Shown here piece by piece: positions 1 to 7,623 of a stretch of 64,000 bases of DNA. The stretch spans positions 124,001-188,000 of the forward strand of contig CADCFG010000013.1 in NCBI GenBank assembly GCA_902800625.1. The letters are read 5' to 3'. Under the pieces are notes generated by a model. The model was given only the letters and a program-made list of their open reading frames with translations, searched no databases and was not told the DNA's origin. This DNA comes from an uncultured Eubacteriales bacterium. Its GTDB lineage: Bacteria; Bacillota; Clostridia; Christensenellales; Aristaeellaceae. The translations under genes were made by a program, and so were the position numbers. Positions within the stretch are counted from its first letter, which is position 1; each line of letters opens with the position of its first letter.

Positions 1-155
1 AGGTGCCGAAGGCGATGGCCGCCGCGCTGCGGGAAGGCAAGCTGGGCGTGATGGATTACTACAACATGCAGAATGTGCAGTCTGATACCCGGATGCGCGA
101 GGCGATTGCCGGCGACGGCAACGCGCCCGCCACGGAGGAGAAGGCGAAGAAGTAA
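1..155 (+). CDS. floA: Flotillin-like protein FloA, C-terminal end (partial)
   Basis: The last 50 codons of a gene that begins before the window, read in the frame starting at base 3. The visible tail ([20 protein letters not shown] followed by [12 protein letters not shown]) closely matches the conserved C-terminus of FloA, the bacterial flotillin that scaffolds functional membrane microdomains. The final residues are charged (EEKAKK) and variable, as is usual. The membrane anchor and most of the flotillin domain lie outside the window. Three small genes follow on the same strand, so floA may head an operon. The family call rests on this short but characteristic stretch. Confidence 0.85.
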   Translation, partial: VPKAMAAALREGKLGVMDYYNMQNVQSDTRMREAIAGDGNAPATEEKAKK

Positions 156-216
156 GGTTTGACCCATGCCTCCGGGCGCGTTCAGCGCCCGGAGGGAGTG
201 GAAGGGAGGCGTGCCT

Positions 217-849
217 GTGGAGATCATTGCGGTGATCCTGGTGGTTATATTTGCACTGGTGAGCGCAGGCGACCGCAAAAAGAAGGCAGCCAAAAGGGCC
301 GGACAGCAGAGCGTGACCCCCGGCACGGCGGCGCGCGTGAATACCGCGAACCAGAGGCCCGTGAGCCAGATGGGCATGGCCGAGCGCCAGGCGCGGATGG
401 CCGAACTGAAGCAGAAGCAGGCTGAGCGCGCGGCGCAGAAGGCCGCTGGAGCGGAGCCTGTGAGGCCCGGCAATGCCAGGGCGAGCTTTGAGTCCTCGCT
501 CAATGACCTGAAGGAGCTGCTGGAGGTGGCGCTCCAGCCTGAGCCCACCGAAGGCACGGGCATGCTGGCCGACGCGGACTGCGCCGGGGGCTCCATGCCC
601 CACGACCACGCCGAGGGCGGCAGCGCCCTTGAGGACGAGGAGTGCGCGGGCGGCAGCATGGCGCACCACCACACCCAGGGCGTCAGCCGCGCGGCACAGA
701 ATCGCCGTTTGAGCGAGCTGGACAGTCGCCGGGAGGCGGAGGAGGCTGGCAGGCTGGTGCCCACCGCCATCGACGCCGCGGCCATGCGAAGGGCCGTGGT
801 GATGGCCGAGGTGCTGGGAAAGCCGAAGGCGATGCAGGGCAGGCGATAG
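217..849 (+). CDS. Membrane-anchored hypothetical protein with duplicated Cys/His motif
   Basis: I do not recognise a named family. The chosen start is GTG at 217, because GGGAGG at 204-209 lies 7 bases upstream; an ATG at 166 has no comparable site. The protein is 210 residues. Residues 2-16 are hydrophobic (EIIAVILVVIFALVSAG) and then strongly basic, which indicates one N-terminal membrane anchor with the rest in the cytoplasm. The middle is an Ala/Gln/Arg-rich, probably coiled region. Near residues 122-155 a unit with a 21-residue period occurs twice: CAGGSMPHDHAEG and CAGGSMAHHHTQG. Each has one Cys and two or three His and could bind metal, which is inference. It lies about 60 bases after floA and just ahead of the next gene (AGGAGG overlaps its stop), so co-transcription is likely. 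Confidence 0.7.
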   Translation: MEIIAVILVVIFALVSAGDRKKKAAKRAGQQSVTPGTAARVNTANQRPVSQMGMAERQARMAELKQKQAERAAQKAAGAEPVRPGNARASFESSLNDLKELLEVALQPEPTEGTGMLADADCAGGSMPHDHAEGGSALEDEECAGGSMAHHHTQGVSRAAQNRRLSELDSRREAEEAGRLVPTAIDAAAMRRAVVMAEVLGKPKAMQGRR

Positions 850-861
850 GAGGCGAAGGCC

Positions 862-1140
862 GTGATCACGCCGTTCAACAGCGTCAGGCTGATCCAGGAT
901 TCTTCCGCCGAGGCCGTGGCGAACGTTCGCGGCGCGCTGAAGGCGGAAGGGATCCCCTTCAGCGTCAGGACCCGACAGAGCCGCGCCGCGATCGGCAGGG
1001 CCCTGGATGCCAGAGCAGGGATGCGGGCATACGGGGGCGGCATGTCCGCCTCGTCCTATTCGGAAGGGACTGGCTATGTGTATGAGATCCGCGTCAGGCG
1101 GAAGGACGAGGCGAGGGCCCGGGAGCTGTGCGGGCTGTAG
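862..1140 (+). CDS. Small uncharacterised protein, DUF2007-like
   Basis: A 92-residue protein starting at GTG 862, with AGGAGG at 848-853 overlapping the stop of the previous gene. The sequence has a beta-alpha-beta feel: VRLIQDSSAEAVANVRGALK, then EGIPFSV, then a Gly/Ser-rich loop, then YVYEIRVRRKDEARARELC. The N-terminal helix after a beta strand, the 'EGIPF' turn and the closing strand-helix resemble small signal-transducing DUF2007 proteins, but I cannot confirm that without a profile search. No signal peptide or membrane segment is visible. The tight spacing suggests it is translated together with the Cys/His-motif protein. Confidence 0.6.
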   Translation: MITPFNSVRLIQDSSAEAVANVRGALKAEGIPFSVRTRQSRAAIGRALDARAGMRAYGGGMSASSYSEGTGYVYEIRVRRKDEARARELCGL

Positions 1141-1162
1141 CGCCGGAGAATTCGAGTTGACA

Positions 1163-1188
1163 GGCAGCGCCGCGCATGCGGCGCTGCC
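1163..1188. other. Perfect inverted repeat upstream of LytTR regulator
   Basis: Eleven-base arms (GGCAGCGCCGC / GCGGCGCTGCC) around a GCAT loop, lying between the small DUF2007-like gene and the response regulator. Only a short T-rich stretch follows (GTGTTT), so it may be a weak terminator or an attenuator in the leader rather than a full intrinsic terminator. A TTGACA at 1157-1162 abuts it, but no matching -10 box is visible. Confidence 0.5.
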
Positions 1189-1213
1189 CGAAGCTGTGTT
1201 TGGAGGGAATGGA

Positions 1214-1975
1214 ATGGACCCGATTCGCATACTGATCGCCGACGACGACGCGGGCATGCGGCTGGTGATGAAAAAGCTGGCCGGGAAGGCCGAGGGCTAC
1301 GAGCTGGTGGGCGAGGCCGAGGACGGCGAGAAACTGATCGAGCTGTACGATGCGCTGAAGCCCGAGGTGGTGCTGATGGACGTGGAGATGCCCGGCATGA
1401 CGGGGATCGACTGCGCCCGCGCCATCCAGGACAGGGACCCGCGCACGGTGATCGTGTTCGCCACCGCCCACGAGGAATACATGGCCAGCGCGTTCGAGGT
1501 GTATGCCTTCGACTATCTGGTGAAACCCTTTAAGGTGGAGCGGGCCATGCAGACCCTGGAGCGCATCTGCGACCGGCTGCGGGGCGGGGCCAGCGAGCCG
1601 GTGGAGGTGCCCGTGGCGGAGCGCAAGAGCGCGCCGGAGATGGTGTCCGACCGGATGATGCTGAAGCACCGGGACGGCATCAGCTTCATTGACATCCCTC
1701 AAATTGCCATGGTGATGCGGGAGAACCGGGCCACCATCCTGTTGATGCAGGACGGGACGCGGTACGTGGTGGGCGACGGCATGGCCGAGCTGGACGAGCG
1801 CCTGCCGGACGAGATCTTCTTCCGCACCCACAAGAGCTATATCGTGAACCTGAACCTGATCGATTCCATTGCGCCCTACGGGCGGTGGACCTATGTGGTG
1901 AAGCTGAAGGGCCTGAAGGAGGACGCGCTGATCACCCACGAGCGGTTCGAGGAGTTGCAGAAGCGGTTTGCGTGA
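1214..1975 (+). CDS. LytTR-family response regulator
   Basis: A 253-residue two-component response regulator. Start ATG 1214 is set by GGAGGG at 1202-1207. The receiver domain occupies about residues 4-120: acidic pocket DDD near residue 11, phospho-acceptor Asp in LMDVEMPG near residue 56, and the conserved Lys in YLVKPF. A linker then leads to a LytTR DNA-binding domain (about 150-250) with the typical FFRTHKSYIVNL motif. LytTR regulators usually control cell-surface, competence or virulence functions and are usually encoded beside a LytS/AgrC-type kinase. No kinase is adjacent here, so the partner must lie elsewhere. It sits between the floA group and tldD. Confidence 0.9.
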   Translation: MDPIRILIADDDAGMRLVMKKLAGKAEGYELVGEAEDGEKLIELYDALKPEVVLMDVEMPGMTGIDCARAIQDRDPRTVIVFATAHEEYMASAFEVYAFDYLVKPFKVERAMQTLERICDRLRGGASEPVEVPVAERKSAPEMVSDRMMLKHRDGISFIDIPQIAMVMRENRATILLMQDGTRYVVGDGMAELDERLPDEIFFRTHKSYIVNLNLIDSIAPYGRWTYVVKLKGLKEDALITHERFEELQKRFA

Positions 1976-1980
1976 CATAG

Positions 1981-2032
1981 GGGAGACGACCTCTTCCGGC
2001 GCTTTGCGCCACCTTCCCCTGAAGGGGAAGGC
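1981..2032 (+). repeat. 52-bp dispersed palindromic repeat, copy 1
   Basis: This stretch is nearly identical (50 of 52 bases) to 9401-9452. It contains an internal palindrome, CTTCCCC - two or three bases - GGGGAAG, and a GACCTCTTCCG lead. It lies in the leader between the LytTR gene and tldD, so it would be transcribed if the two genes are linked. More divergent relatives occur near 14350, 16275 and, inverted, 37919. Confidence 0.8.
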
Positions 2033-2063
2033 TTTTGGAAAACAGAAAAGGAGCTTATTCGAT

Positions 2064-3446
2064 ATGATCCTGAAATCCGTTGCCGAACAGGCATTGAACG
2101 AGGCGCTGAAGACCGGCGGGGACTTCGCGGAGCTGTACTGCGAGGACCGCAGGGGCGGCGGCGTGGGGCTGGTGGACGGCCATGTGGAGACCGCCACCAC
2201 CATGCGCAGCCACGGCGCGGGCATCCGCGTGTACAACGGCTTGAGCAGCGTATACGTGCACACGAACGACACCAGCCTTAACGGGCTGGTCGCCGCGGCG
2301 CGCAAAGCCGCGGATGCGGTGGACGGCGCGGCCGGCGTGGGGGACATCCACCTGACCGAGGCCATCGCCGCCAACAGGCACCCCATCCGCGTCATGCCCA
2401 TGGACGTGGCGGGCAGCCGCAAGGCGAAGCTGCTGAAGGACATGGACCTGGCGGCCCGGGCGGTGTCGCCGGAGATCCGGCAGGTGCGGGCGAACCTGAT
2501 CTACTGGGACAGCGACGTGCTGATCGCCAACAGCGAGGGGCTGTTCACCGGGGACCGGCGCGTGTACACCCGCATGGCCTGCTCGGCGGTGGCCGAGGGG
2601 AACGGCGAGAGCCAGTCCGGCAGCACATCTCCCGGCGCGATGATGGGCTTTGAGCTGTTCGAGGACCGGGTGGACGTGGCCGAGCAGGCGCGGATCGCGG
2701 CCAATCGGGCCGTGACCATGCTGCACGCCGAGCCCTGCCCCGCGGGCGTGATGCCCGTGGTGATCGACGGCGGCTTCGGCGGCGTGATCTTCCACGAGGC
2801 CTGCGGGCACTCCCTGGAGGCCCAGGCCGTGGCGTTCGGCAACTCCGAGTTCGCCGGGAAGCTGGGCCAGCGGATCGCTTCGCCCATCGTGACCGCCATC
2901 GACGACGGTACCATGCCCGGCGAGTGGGGCAGCCTGAACATCGACGACGAGGGAACGCCCACCACGCGGCTGACGCTGATCAAGGATGGCGTGCTGGTGA
3001 ACTACATGGTGGACCGGCTGAACGGGCGGCGTATGAACATGCCCATGACCGGTTCCAGCCGCAGGCAGGATTACACCTTCGCCCCCACCAGCCGGATGCG
3101 CAACACCTTCATCGCCCCCGGCAGCGACGACGAGAGCGAGATCATCGCCACCTGCGGCGACGGGCTGTATGCCAAGTCCATGGGCGGCGGCAGCGTGAAC
3201 CCGGTGACCGGCGAGTTCAACTTTGCCGTGGCCGAGGGCTACCTGATCAAGGACGGCAAGATCGACAAGCCCGTGCGCGGCGCGACGCTGATCGGGCGGG
3301 GCTCCGAGGTGCTGAAGAAGATCGACCGCGTGGGCGGCAATATGTGGATGGCCCAGGGCATGTGCGGGGCGTCCAGCGGCTCGATTCCCACCAACGTGGG
3401 CCAGCCGATGATTCGCGTGACCGATATGACGGTGGGAGGCCGATGA
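2064..3446 (+). CDS. tldD: TldD metalloprotease
   Basis: A 460-residue TldD/PmbA-family zinc protease. Start ATG 2064 follows AAGGAG at 2048-2053; an open frame reaches further upstream but crosses a repeat. The zinc-binding HExxxH signature is visible as FHEACGHSLEA around residues 242-252, which is specific to TldD (TldE lacks it). In characterised bacteria TldD and TldE form a heterodimer that degrades unfolded peptides, trims the leader of modified peptides such as microcin B17, and helps degrade antitoxins; the substrate here is unknown. The tldE gene follows after three bases, so translation is very likely coupled. Confidence 0.93.
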   Translation: MILKSVAEQALNEALKTGGDFAELYCEDRRGGGVGLVDGHVETATTMRSHGAGIRVYNGLSSVYVHTNDTSLNGLVAAARKAADAVDGAAGVGDIHLTEAIAANRHPIRVMPMDVAGSRKAKLLKDMDLAARAVSPEIRQVRANLIYWDSDVLIANSEGLFTGDRRVYTRMACSAVAEGNGESQSGSTSPGAMMGFELFEDRVDVAEQARIAANRAVTMLHAEPCPAGVMPVVIDGGFGGVIFHEACGHSLEAQAVAFGNSEFAGKLGQRIASPIVTAIDDGTMPGEWGSLNIDDEGTPTTRLTLIKDGVLVNYMVDRLNGRRMNMPMTGSSRRQDYTFAPTSRMRNTFIAPGSDDESEIIATCGDGLYAKSMGGGSVNPVTGEFNFAVAEGYLIKDGKIDKPVRGATLIGRGSEVLKKIDRVGGNMWMAQGMCGASSGSIPTNVGQPMIRVTDMTVGGR

Positions 3447-3449
3447 AGC

Positions 3450-4826
3450 ATGGACAGAAATGAATTTGTGAAGCGGCTGTTTGACCGCATATCCGAACGG
3501 GAAAAGACGGACAGCCAGGTGCGTTACGCGGGCAGCGAGGTGTGCTTTGAGGCAGGCAGCAGCTTCGAGGTGCAGGTGAAGGACGGGGAGATCATCGGCT
3601 ACAACGTGTCCGACGGCACCGGCCTGGGCTTTCGGATGCTCACCGGCAGCGGCCGGGTGGGCTATGCCTCCACGCAGATTCTGGACGAGGCCGCCGTGGA
3701 CCAGCTGCTGGACGGGGCGCTGGAGAACGCCGCGCTGGTGGAGAGCGAGGACGAGCAGTTCATCTATGCCGGGGACGATAAGTACCCGGAGCTGAAGCTG
3801 TACAACCCTGCGCTGGAGGAGATCACCGCCGCGCAGAAGATCGAGATGGCCCGGAAGCTGGAGAAGCTGACCCTTGAGCAGGATCCGCGCATCGCCCAGG
3901 TGGAGGACTGCGCGATCTTCTCGTCCAGCGACTTCCGCGCCATCCACAACGGCAGCGGGCTGGACGTGACAAACCGGGTGAACCTGCTGGGCGGCTACGT
4001 GGCTGCCGTGGCCCGGGACGGCGAGAAGGTGAACACCGGATTTGAGATGTTCTTCACGATGAAGCCGGAGGAGATCGACCTTGAAAAGGTGGCGAGGCGC
4101 GCCGCGAAGGAGGCCCTGGACGGGCTGGACGCCGTGCAGGCGGATTCCGGCGCGTACCGGGTGCTGCTGAGAAACGACGTGGCGGCGACGCTGCTGGCCA
4201 CGTTCTCCGGCGTGTTCTCCGCCGACAGCGCCCAGAAGGGGCTTTCCCGGCTGAAGGGCCGGGAGGGCGAGACGGTCGCGGCGGAGTGCGTGACCCTGAT
4301 GGACAACCCGCACCTTGAGACCAGCGCGGCGTCCACGCCGTTTGACGGCGAGGGCGTGGCGACGCAGCCCAAGGCGGTGATCGAGGGCGGCAGGCTGAAC
4401 ACGCTGCTGCACAACCTGAAGACCGCCAGGAAGCAGGGCGTAAAGACCACGGCGAACGCCTCCCGGCCGGGATACGCGGCGTCCGTTGGCGTGGCGCCCA
4501 CCAACTTCTACTTCAAGCCTACGGACGTGGGATTTGAGGAGATGCTTGAAAAGCTGGGCGACGGCCTGCTGGTCACCGATCTGCAGGGCATGCATGCCGG
4601 CGCCAACCCCATCACCGGCGACTTTTCGCTGGCGGCGAAGGGCTTTGCTGTGCATGGCGGGAAGCTGGGCGAGGCGGTGGCGCAGATCACCGTCGCCGGG
4701 AATTTCTATGAGCTGCTGAAGGATGTGGAGGCCGTGGGCGGCGACCTGGAGTTCCGTTCGCCCGGAGCCAGCTGCTTCGGAAGCCCGTGCCTGCTGGTGA
4801 AACGGCTGAGCGTGGCGGGAAAGTAG
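3450..4826 (+). CDS. tldE: TldE/PmbA, partner subunit of TldD
   Basis: A 458-residue TldD/PmbA-family protein starting at ATG 3450, with GGGAGG at 3434-3439 inside the end of tldD. It shares the family fold (VKDGEIIGYNVSDGTGLGFRM near the N-terminus; FSGVFSADSAQKGLSRL and DNPHLETSAASTPFDGEGVATQ in the core) but lacks the HExxxH zinc site, as expected for the non-catalytic partner. It is known from other bacteria to form the inner cavity of the TldD-TldE complex. The two-gene operon ends at a strong bidirectional terminator at 4841-4878. Confidence 0.92.
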   Translation: MDRNEFVKRLFDRISEREKTDSQVRYAGSEVCFEAGSSFEVQVKDGEIIGYNVSDGTGLGFRMLTGSGRVGYASTQILDEAAVDQLLDGALENAALVESEDEQFIYAGDDKYPELKLYNPALEEITAAQKIEMARKLEKLTLEQDPRIAQVEDCAIFSSSDFRAIHNGSGLDVTNRVNLLGGYVAAVARDGEKVNTGFEMFFTMKPEEIDLEKVARRAAKEALDGLDAVQADSGAYRVLLRNDVAATLLATFSGVFSADSAQKGLSRLKGREGETVAAECVTLMDNPHLETSAASTPFDGEGVATQPKAVIEGGRLNTLLHNLKTARKQGVKTTANASRPGYAASVGVAPTNFYFKPTDVGFEEMLEKLGDGLLVTDLQGMHAGANPITGDFSLAAKGFAVHGGKLGEAVAQITVAGNFYELLKDVEAVGGDLEFRSPGASCFGSPCLLVKRLSVAGK

Positions 4827-4840
4827 AGAGACAGACAATG

Positions 4841-4878
4841 AAAAACCGGGGGCACCGCGAGGGTGCCCCCGGTTTTTT
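4841..4878. terminator. Bidirectional intrinsic terminator between tldE and GH3 gene
   Basis: Sixteen-base arms (4841-4856 and 4862-4877) pair perfectly around a five-base loop. The left arm begins AAAAACC and the right arm ends GGTTTTTT, so there is a U-tract in both directions. It lies 15 bases from the stop codons of two convergent genes and can serve both. Confidence 0.95.
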
Positions 4879-4892
4879 ATGAAAAATGAGTG

Positions 4893-7505
4893 CTATGATG
4901 ACGTGCGAACGAGGGGTTCTTTCGGCCTGGAAGCGGCGGCACCGTCGTCCTTCAGGCCGCCCAGGCCGCGGAGGAGTTCGCGGGCGTTGCGCTCCAGCTC
5001 GGCGCGGGAGATCTCGCCCCGCCGGGCGGCGCGCCACAGGCGGAAGGCCCAGAGGGGACCGCCGGGGGTGAGCCAGTCGTTGCCGGCTTTTGCCATCTCG
5101 GTGGCGCTGACGGTGCGATAGCTGCCCCAGTCGGACATCACCACGCCCTTGAAGCCCCACTCGCCGCGGACCAGGCCGTGGATGAGCGCGCCGTTTTCCG
5201 CGGGGTACAGGCCGTTTAAGGCATTGTAGGAGGTCATCACGCCGTCGGGCTGCTCGGTGCGGAACGCGATTTCAAACACCTTGAAGTACAGCTCCCGCAG
5301 CGCCTGGCGGGAGGCGACGCTGTGGCTGCCCAGGCGGCCCAGCTCTGCGTTGTTGCAGAACAGGTGCTTGTAGCAGCACAGCGCGCCGCCCTCGTGCAGG
5401 CCCTTCGCCTGCCAGCCCGCCAGCGTGCCCGCCAGCAGCGGGTCCTCGGAGAAGTACTCCGGGTGGCGGCCGCAGAGGGGGCTGCGGTGCAGGTTCATGC
5501 CTGGGCCCAGCAGCATCTGGATGCCCTGCTCCCGACATTCCTCGGCGATGACGCGGCCGACGCTGCGGGCGATTTCCCGGTTGAAGCTGGCGGCGACGAC
5601 GCTGCTGGAGGGGAAGCCGGTGGCGGGCCGGCGCAGGTTCAGCCCCGCGCCGGCGTCGGAGACCGCGAAGGAGGGAAGGCCGTAGCGGCGCATCCGCGGC
5701 GTGTAGCCCGCCGCGCCGTCCTGCCAGGGCAGCAGGCGCATCCCGGCGCAGACGGTGAGCCGGCACTGCGCCCACAGGGACAGCTGGGACGCGAAGTCCG
5801 GCAGCAGCGAAGGATCCTGGGCCACCTGGGGCCAGAGGACGCGGCGACTGGGGCGGGCGTGGACGGGGGCGTCCGGGTACACGCGCGGCGCAGGCATGGC
5901 GATCTGCTGGCCCAGCGGCACCACCTTCGACTTTGTGCCGTCCACCGTGGGGTCTAAGCGGGTGAGGCGCTTGAAGTCCTCCATGGGCGCGCAGACGCGC
6001 CTCACTTCGCGCAGGGTGCGCCCGTCCAGCCGCAGGCTGCCGCAGGGGATGCGACAGGCAAGGCTCTCGCCCGCGCTGAAGCCGTAGGCTCCCGGCTCGA
6101 TGACCCAGGCGCTTCGGGTTTCGTCGAAGCTGGCGATGTCCTCGAAGCGGGCCAGCAGGGTGAGCTCCTGGGCTTCACCGGGGGCCAGCAGGACCGTCTT
6201 GGCGAAGTCCGCCAGCAGCCGGGCGGGCTTTTCCAGTTTGCCCTCGGGAAGGTCCACATAGAACTGGGCGACGCACTTTCCGGCGACCCTGCCCGCGTTC
6301 CTGATCCGCAGCTTCAGGGATACGCCGTCGGCGGCCTTCTTGAGGCCGATGGGGGTGAACTCAAACCGGGTGTAGCTCAATCCGTGGCCGAAGGGGAAGG
6401 CCACGGGGGCGCGGAAGGTGTCGAAGAAGCGATAGCCCAGGTAGACGTCCTCCTCGTAGTATACCCGCACGCCGATGGAATCCTCCTGGATGTAGCCGTC
6501 GCCCGGGGCGGGGACAGGGTAGTTGCGGCTGACCGGGTCGTCGGCGATATCCCAGGCCCAGGTGTCCGGCAGGTGGCCGGAGGGGTTCAGGCGGCCGTCC
6601 AGCAGCTCCACCAGCGCCCAGGCGGACAGCATGCCGCCGAAGCCGGCCCAGACGACGGCGTCCGGCGCGATCTGCTGCATCCACGCCATGCCGATGGGAT
6701 AGCCGGTGTTCAGTATGACGACGAGCCTGTCGAAATGCGCCCGGGCGGCGCGGAGCATGGCCAGCTCGCCGTCGGTGAGGTAGTATTCCCCGGGAACGGG
6801 GCGGTTGTCGATCATCTCGCCGGAGGCGCGCTCGATGAACACCAGCGCGGTGCCACACATTTCCCGGGCGCGTTCGAGGACGGCGTCCTCCGGGACGTCG
6901 GCATGGCTTTGGCGGTAGAAGTCGGAGAGCTCGGCGTTCACGGTGAAGCCGCTGTGCTCCAGCACCGCCCGGTGGAAGCCGGGCCGCCAGCGGGGGTTGA
7001 CGGAGGCGGAGCCCGCGGTGGACAGCCGCCACCGGTGCTGGCCCCGACCCAGGCAGTTCAGCGTCGCATCGGATTTAAGCGGCAGCGTGCCGTTGCCGTT
7101 TTTCAAAAGCACCAGGCCCTCCCGGGCGGCATTCAGCGCGGCCTCGTCCCGCTGGGCGTGCTCCGGGTTGGGTTGGCGGCGGACCTCTGTGCGCGCCCAG
7201 AACGCGCAGCGTGGGAAGCGGCGGCCGCTGGGGGTCATGAAGCCCTCCAGCACCACGCGACAGCGCCGCCCGTGCTCGTGGACCACGTCGCCCACGGGGA
7301 TGAGCAGCAGGCGCACGCCCTTGACCGTCACGCACTCCCAGCGGGAGAGCTCGACGCCGTCCACCGTGGCCCGGCCCACGCCGCTCTGTACCGGCGCGAA
7401 GGCTGCCACGGCCACGTAGCCGCGCAGCTTGGTGTAGACCGACAGCCGGGCCACATCGGCCTCCGGGTCGAAGCTGCGGATGATGGGCAGCATCAGCGCG
7501 GGCAT
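4893..7505 (-). CDS. Glycoside hydrolase family 3 beta-glycosidase, domain-permuted
   Basis: An 870-residue GH3 enzyme with the two catalytic-unit domains in reversed order. The domain normally found at the C-terminus comes first (EGLVLLKNGNGTLPL near residue 130; VVILNTGYP; SGHLPDTW), followed by the loop FPFGHGLSYTRFEF, a fibronectin-III-like domain (about 410-490), and only then the TIM-barrel domain that usually leads, with the predicted nucleophile Asp in VVMSDWG near residue 790. This order is known for a minority of GH3 beta-glucosidases from ruminal Clostridia. There is no signal peptide, so it acts in the cytoplasm, probably on imported oligosaccharides; the sugar cannot be read from sequence. 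Start ATG 7505 has GAGGTGA upstream. An ATG at 7535 would lie at or before the predicted transcription start. Confidence 0.9.
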   Translation of the reverse strand: MPALMLPIIRSFDPEADVARLSVYTKLRGYVAVAAFAPVQSGVGRATVDGVELSRWECVTVKGVRLLLIPVGDVVHEHGRRCRVVLEGFMTPSGRRFPRCAFWARTEVRRQPNPEHAQRDEAALNAAREGLVLLKNGNGTLPLKSDATLNCLGRGQHRWRLSTAGSASVNPRWRPGFHRAVLEHSGFTVNAELSDFYRQSHADVPEDAVLERAREMCGTALVFIERASGEMIDNRPVPGEYYLTDGELAMLRAARAHFDRLVVILNTGYPIGMAWMQQIAPDAVVWAGFGGMLSAWALVELLDGRLNPSGHLPDTWAWDIADDPVSRNYPVPAPGDGYIQEDSIGVRVYYEEDVYLGYRFFDTFRAPVAFPFGHGLSYTRFEFTPIGLKKAADGVSLKLRIRNAGRVAGKCVAQFYVDLPEGKLEKPARLLADFAKTVLLAPGEAQELTLLARFEDIASFDETRSAWVIEPGAYGFSAGESLACRIPCGSLRLDGRTLREVRRVCAPMEDFKRLTRLDPTVDGTKSKVVPLGQQIAMPAPRVYPDAPVHARPSRRVLWPQVAQDPSLLPDFASQLSLWAQCRLTVCAGMRLLPWQDGAAGYTPRMRRYGLPSFAVSDAGAGLNLRRPATGFPSSSVVAASFNREIARSVGRVIAEECREQGIQMLLGPGMNLHRSPLCGRHPEYFSEDPLLAGTLAGWQAKGLHEGGALCCYKHLFCNNAELGRLGSHSVASRQALRELYFKVFEIAFRTEQPDGVMTSYNALNGLYPAENGALIHGLVRGEWGFKGVVMSDWGSYRTVSATEMAKAGNDWLTPGGPLWAFRLWRAARRGEISRAELERNARELLRGLGGLKDDGAAASRPKEPLVRTSS

Positions 7506-7537
7506 GGCGCTCACCTCGATTCTGTGTTTCTGCATCT

Positions 7538-7566
7538 ATCATACCAAAAAAACCATCCCTTTACAA
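7538..7566 (-). promoter_or_regulatory. Promoter for the GH3 gene
   Basis: On the minus strand, TTGTAA (7561-7566) is separated by 17 bases from TATGAT (7538-7543), with an extended TGG just ahead of the -10. Transcription would begin near 7531, about 25 bases before the chosen start codon. Its -35 box overlaps the -35 of the divergent promoter at 7560-7588. Confidence 0.7.
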
Positions 7567-7588
7567 TCACCGGGGCGGGGTTTATAAT
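7560..7588 (+). promoter_or_regulatory. Promoter for the glycerophosphodiesterase gene
   Basis: TTTACA (7560-7565), a 17-base spacer and a consensus TATAAT (7583-7588), 36 bases before the ATG at 7624. The -35 hexamer shares five bases with that of the divergent GH3 promoter. Confidence 0.75.
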
Positions 7589-7623
7589 GATATTCGTAGA
7601 TTACGACGCGCGGAGGGACGCCC

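Noticed and set aside
2055..4838. A 927-codon open frame on the minus strand opposite tldD and tldE
   Set aside because: It is a shadow of high third-position GC; the plus-strand genes have clear families, while this product is His/Val/Arg-rich with no family features. The same applies to long antisense frames at 11958-14231, 27660-30584, 30274-32436, 48624-51272 and 52761-55760.
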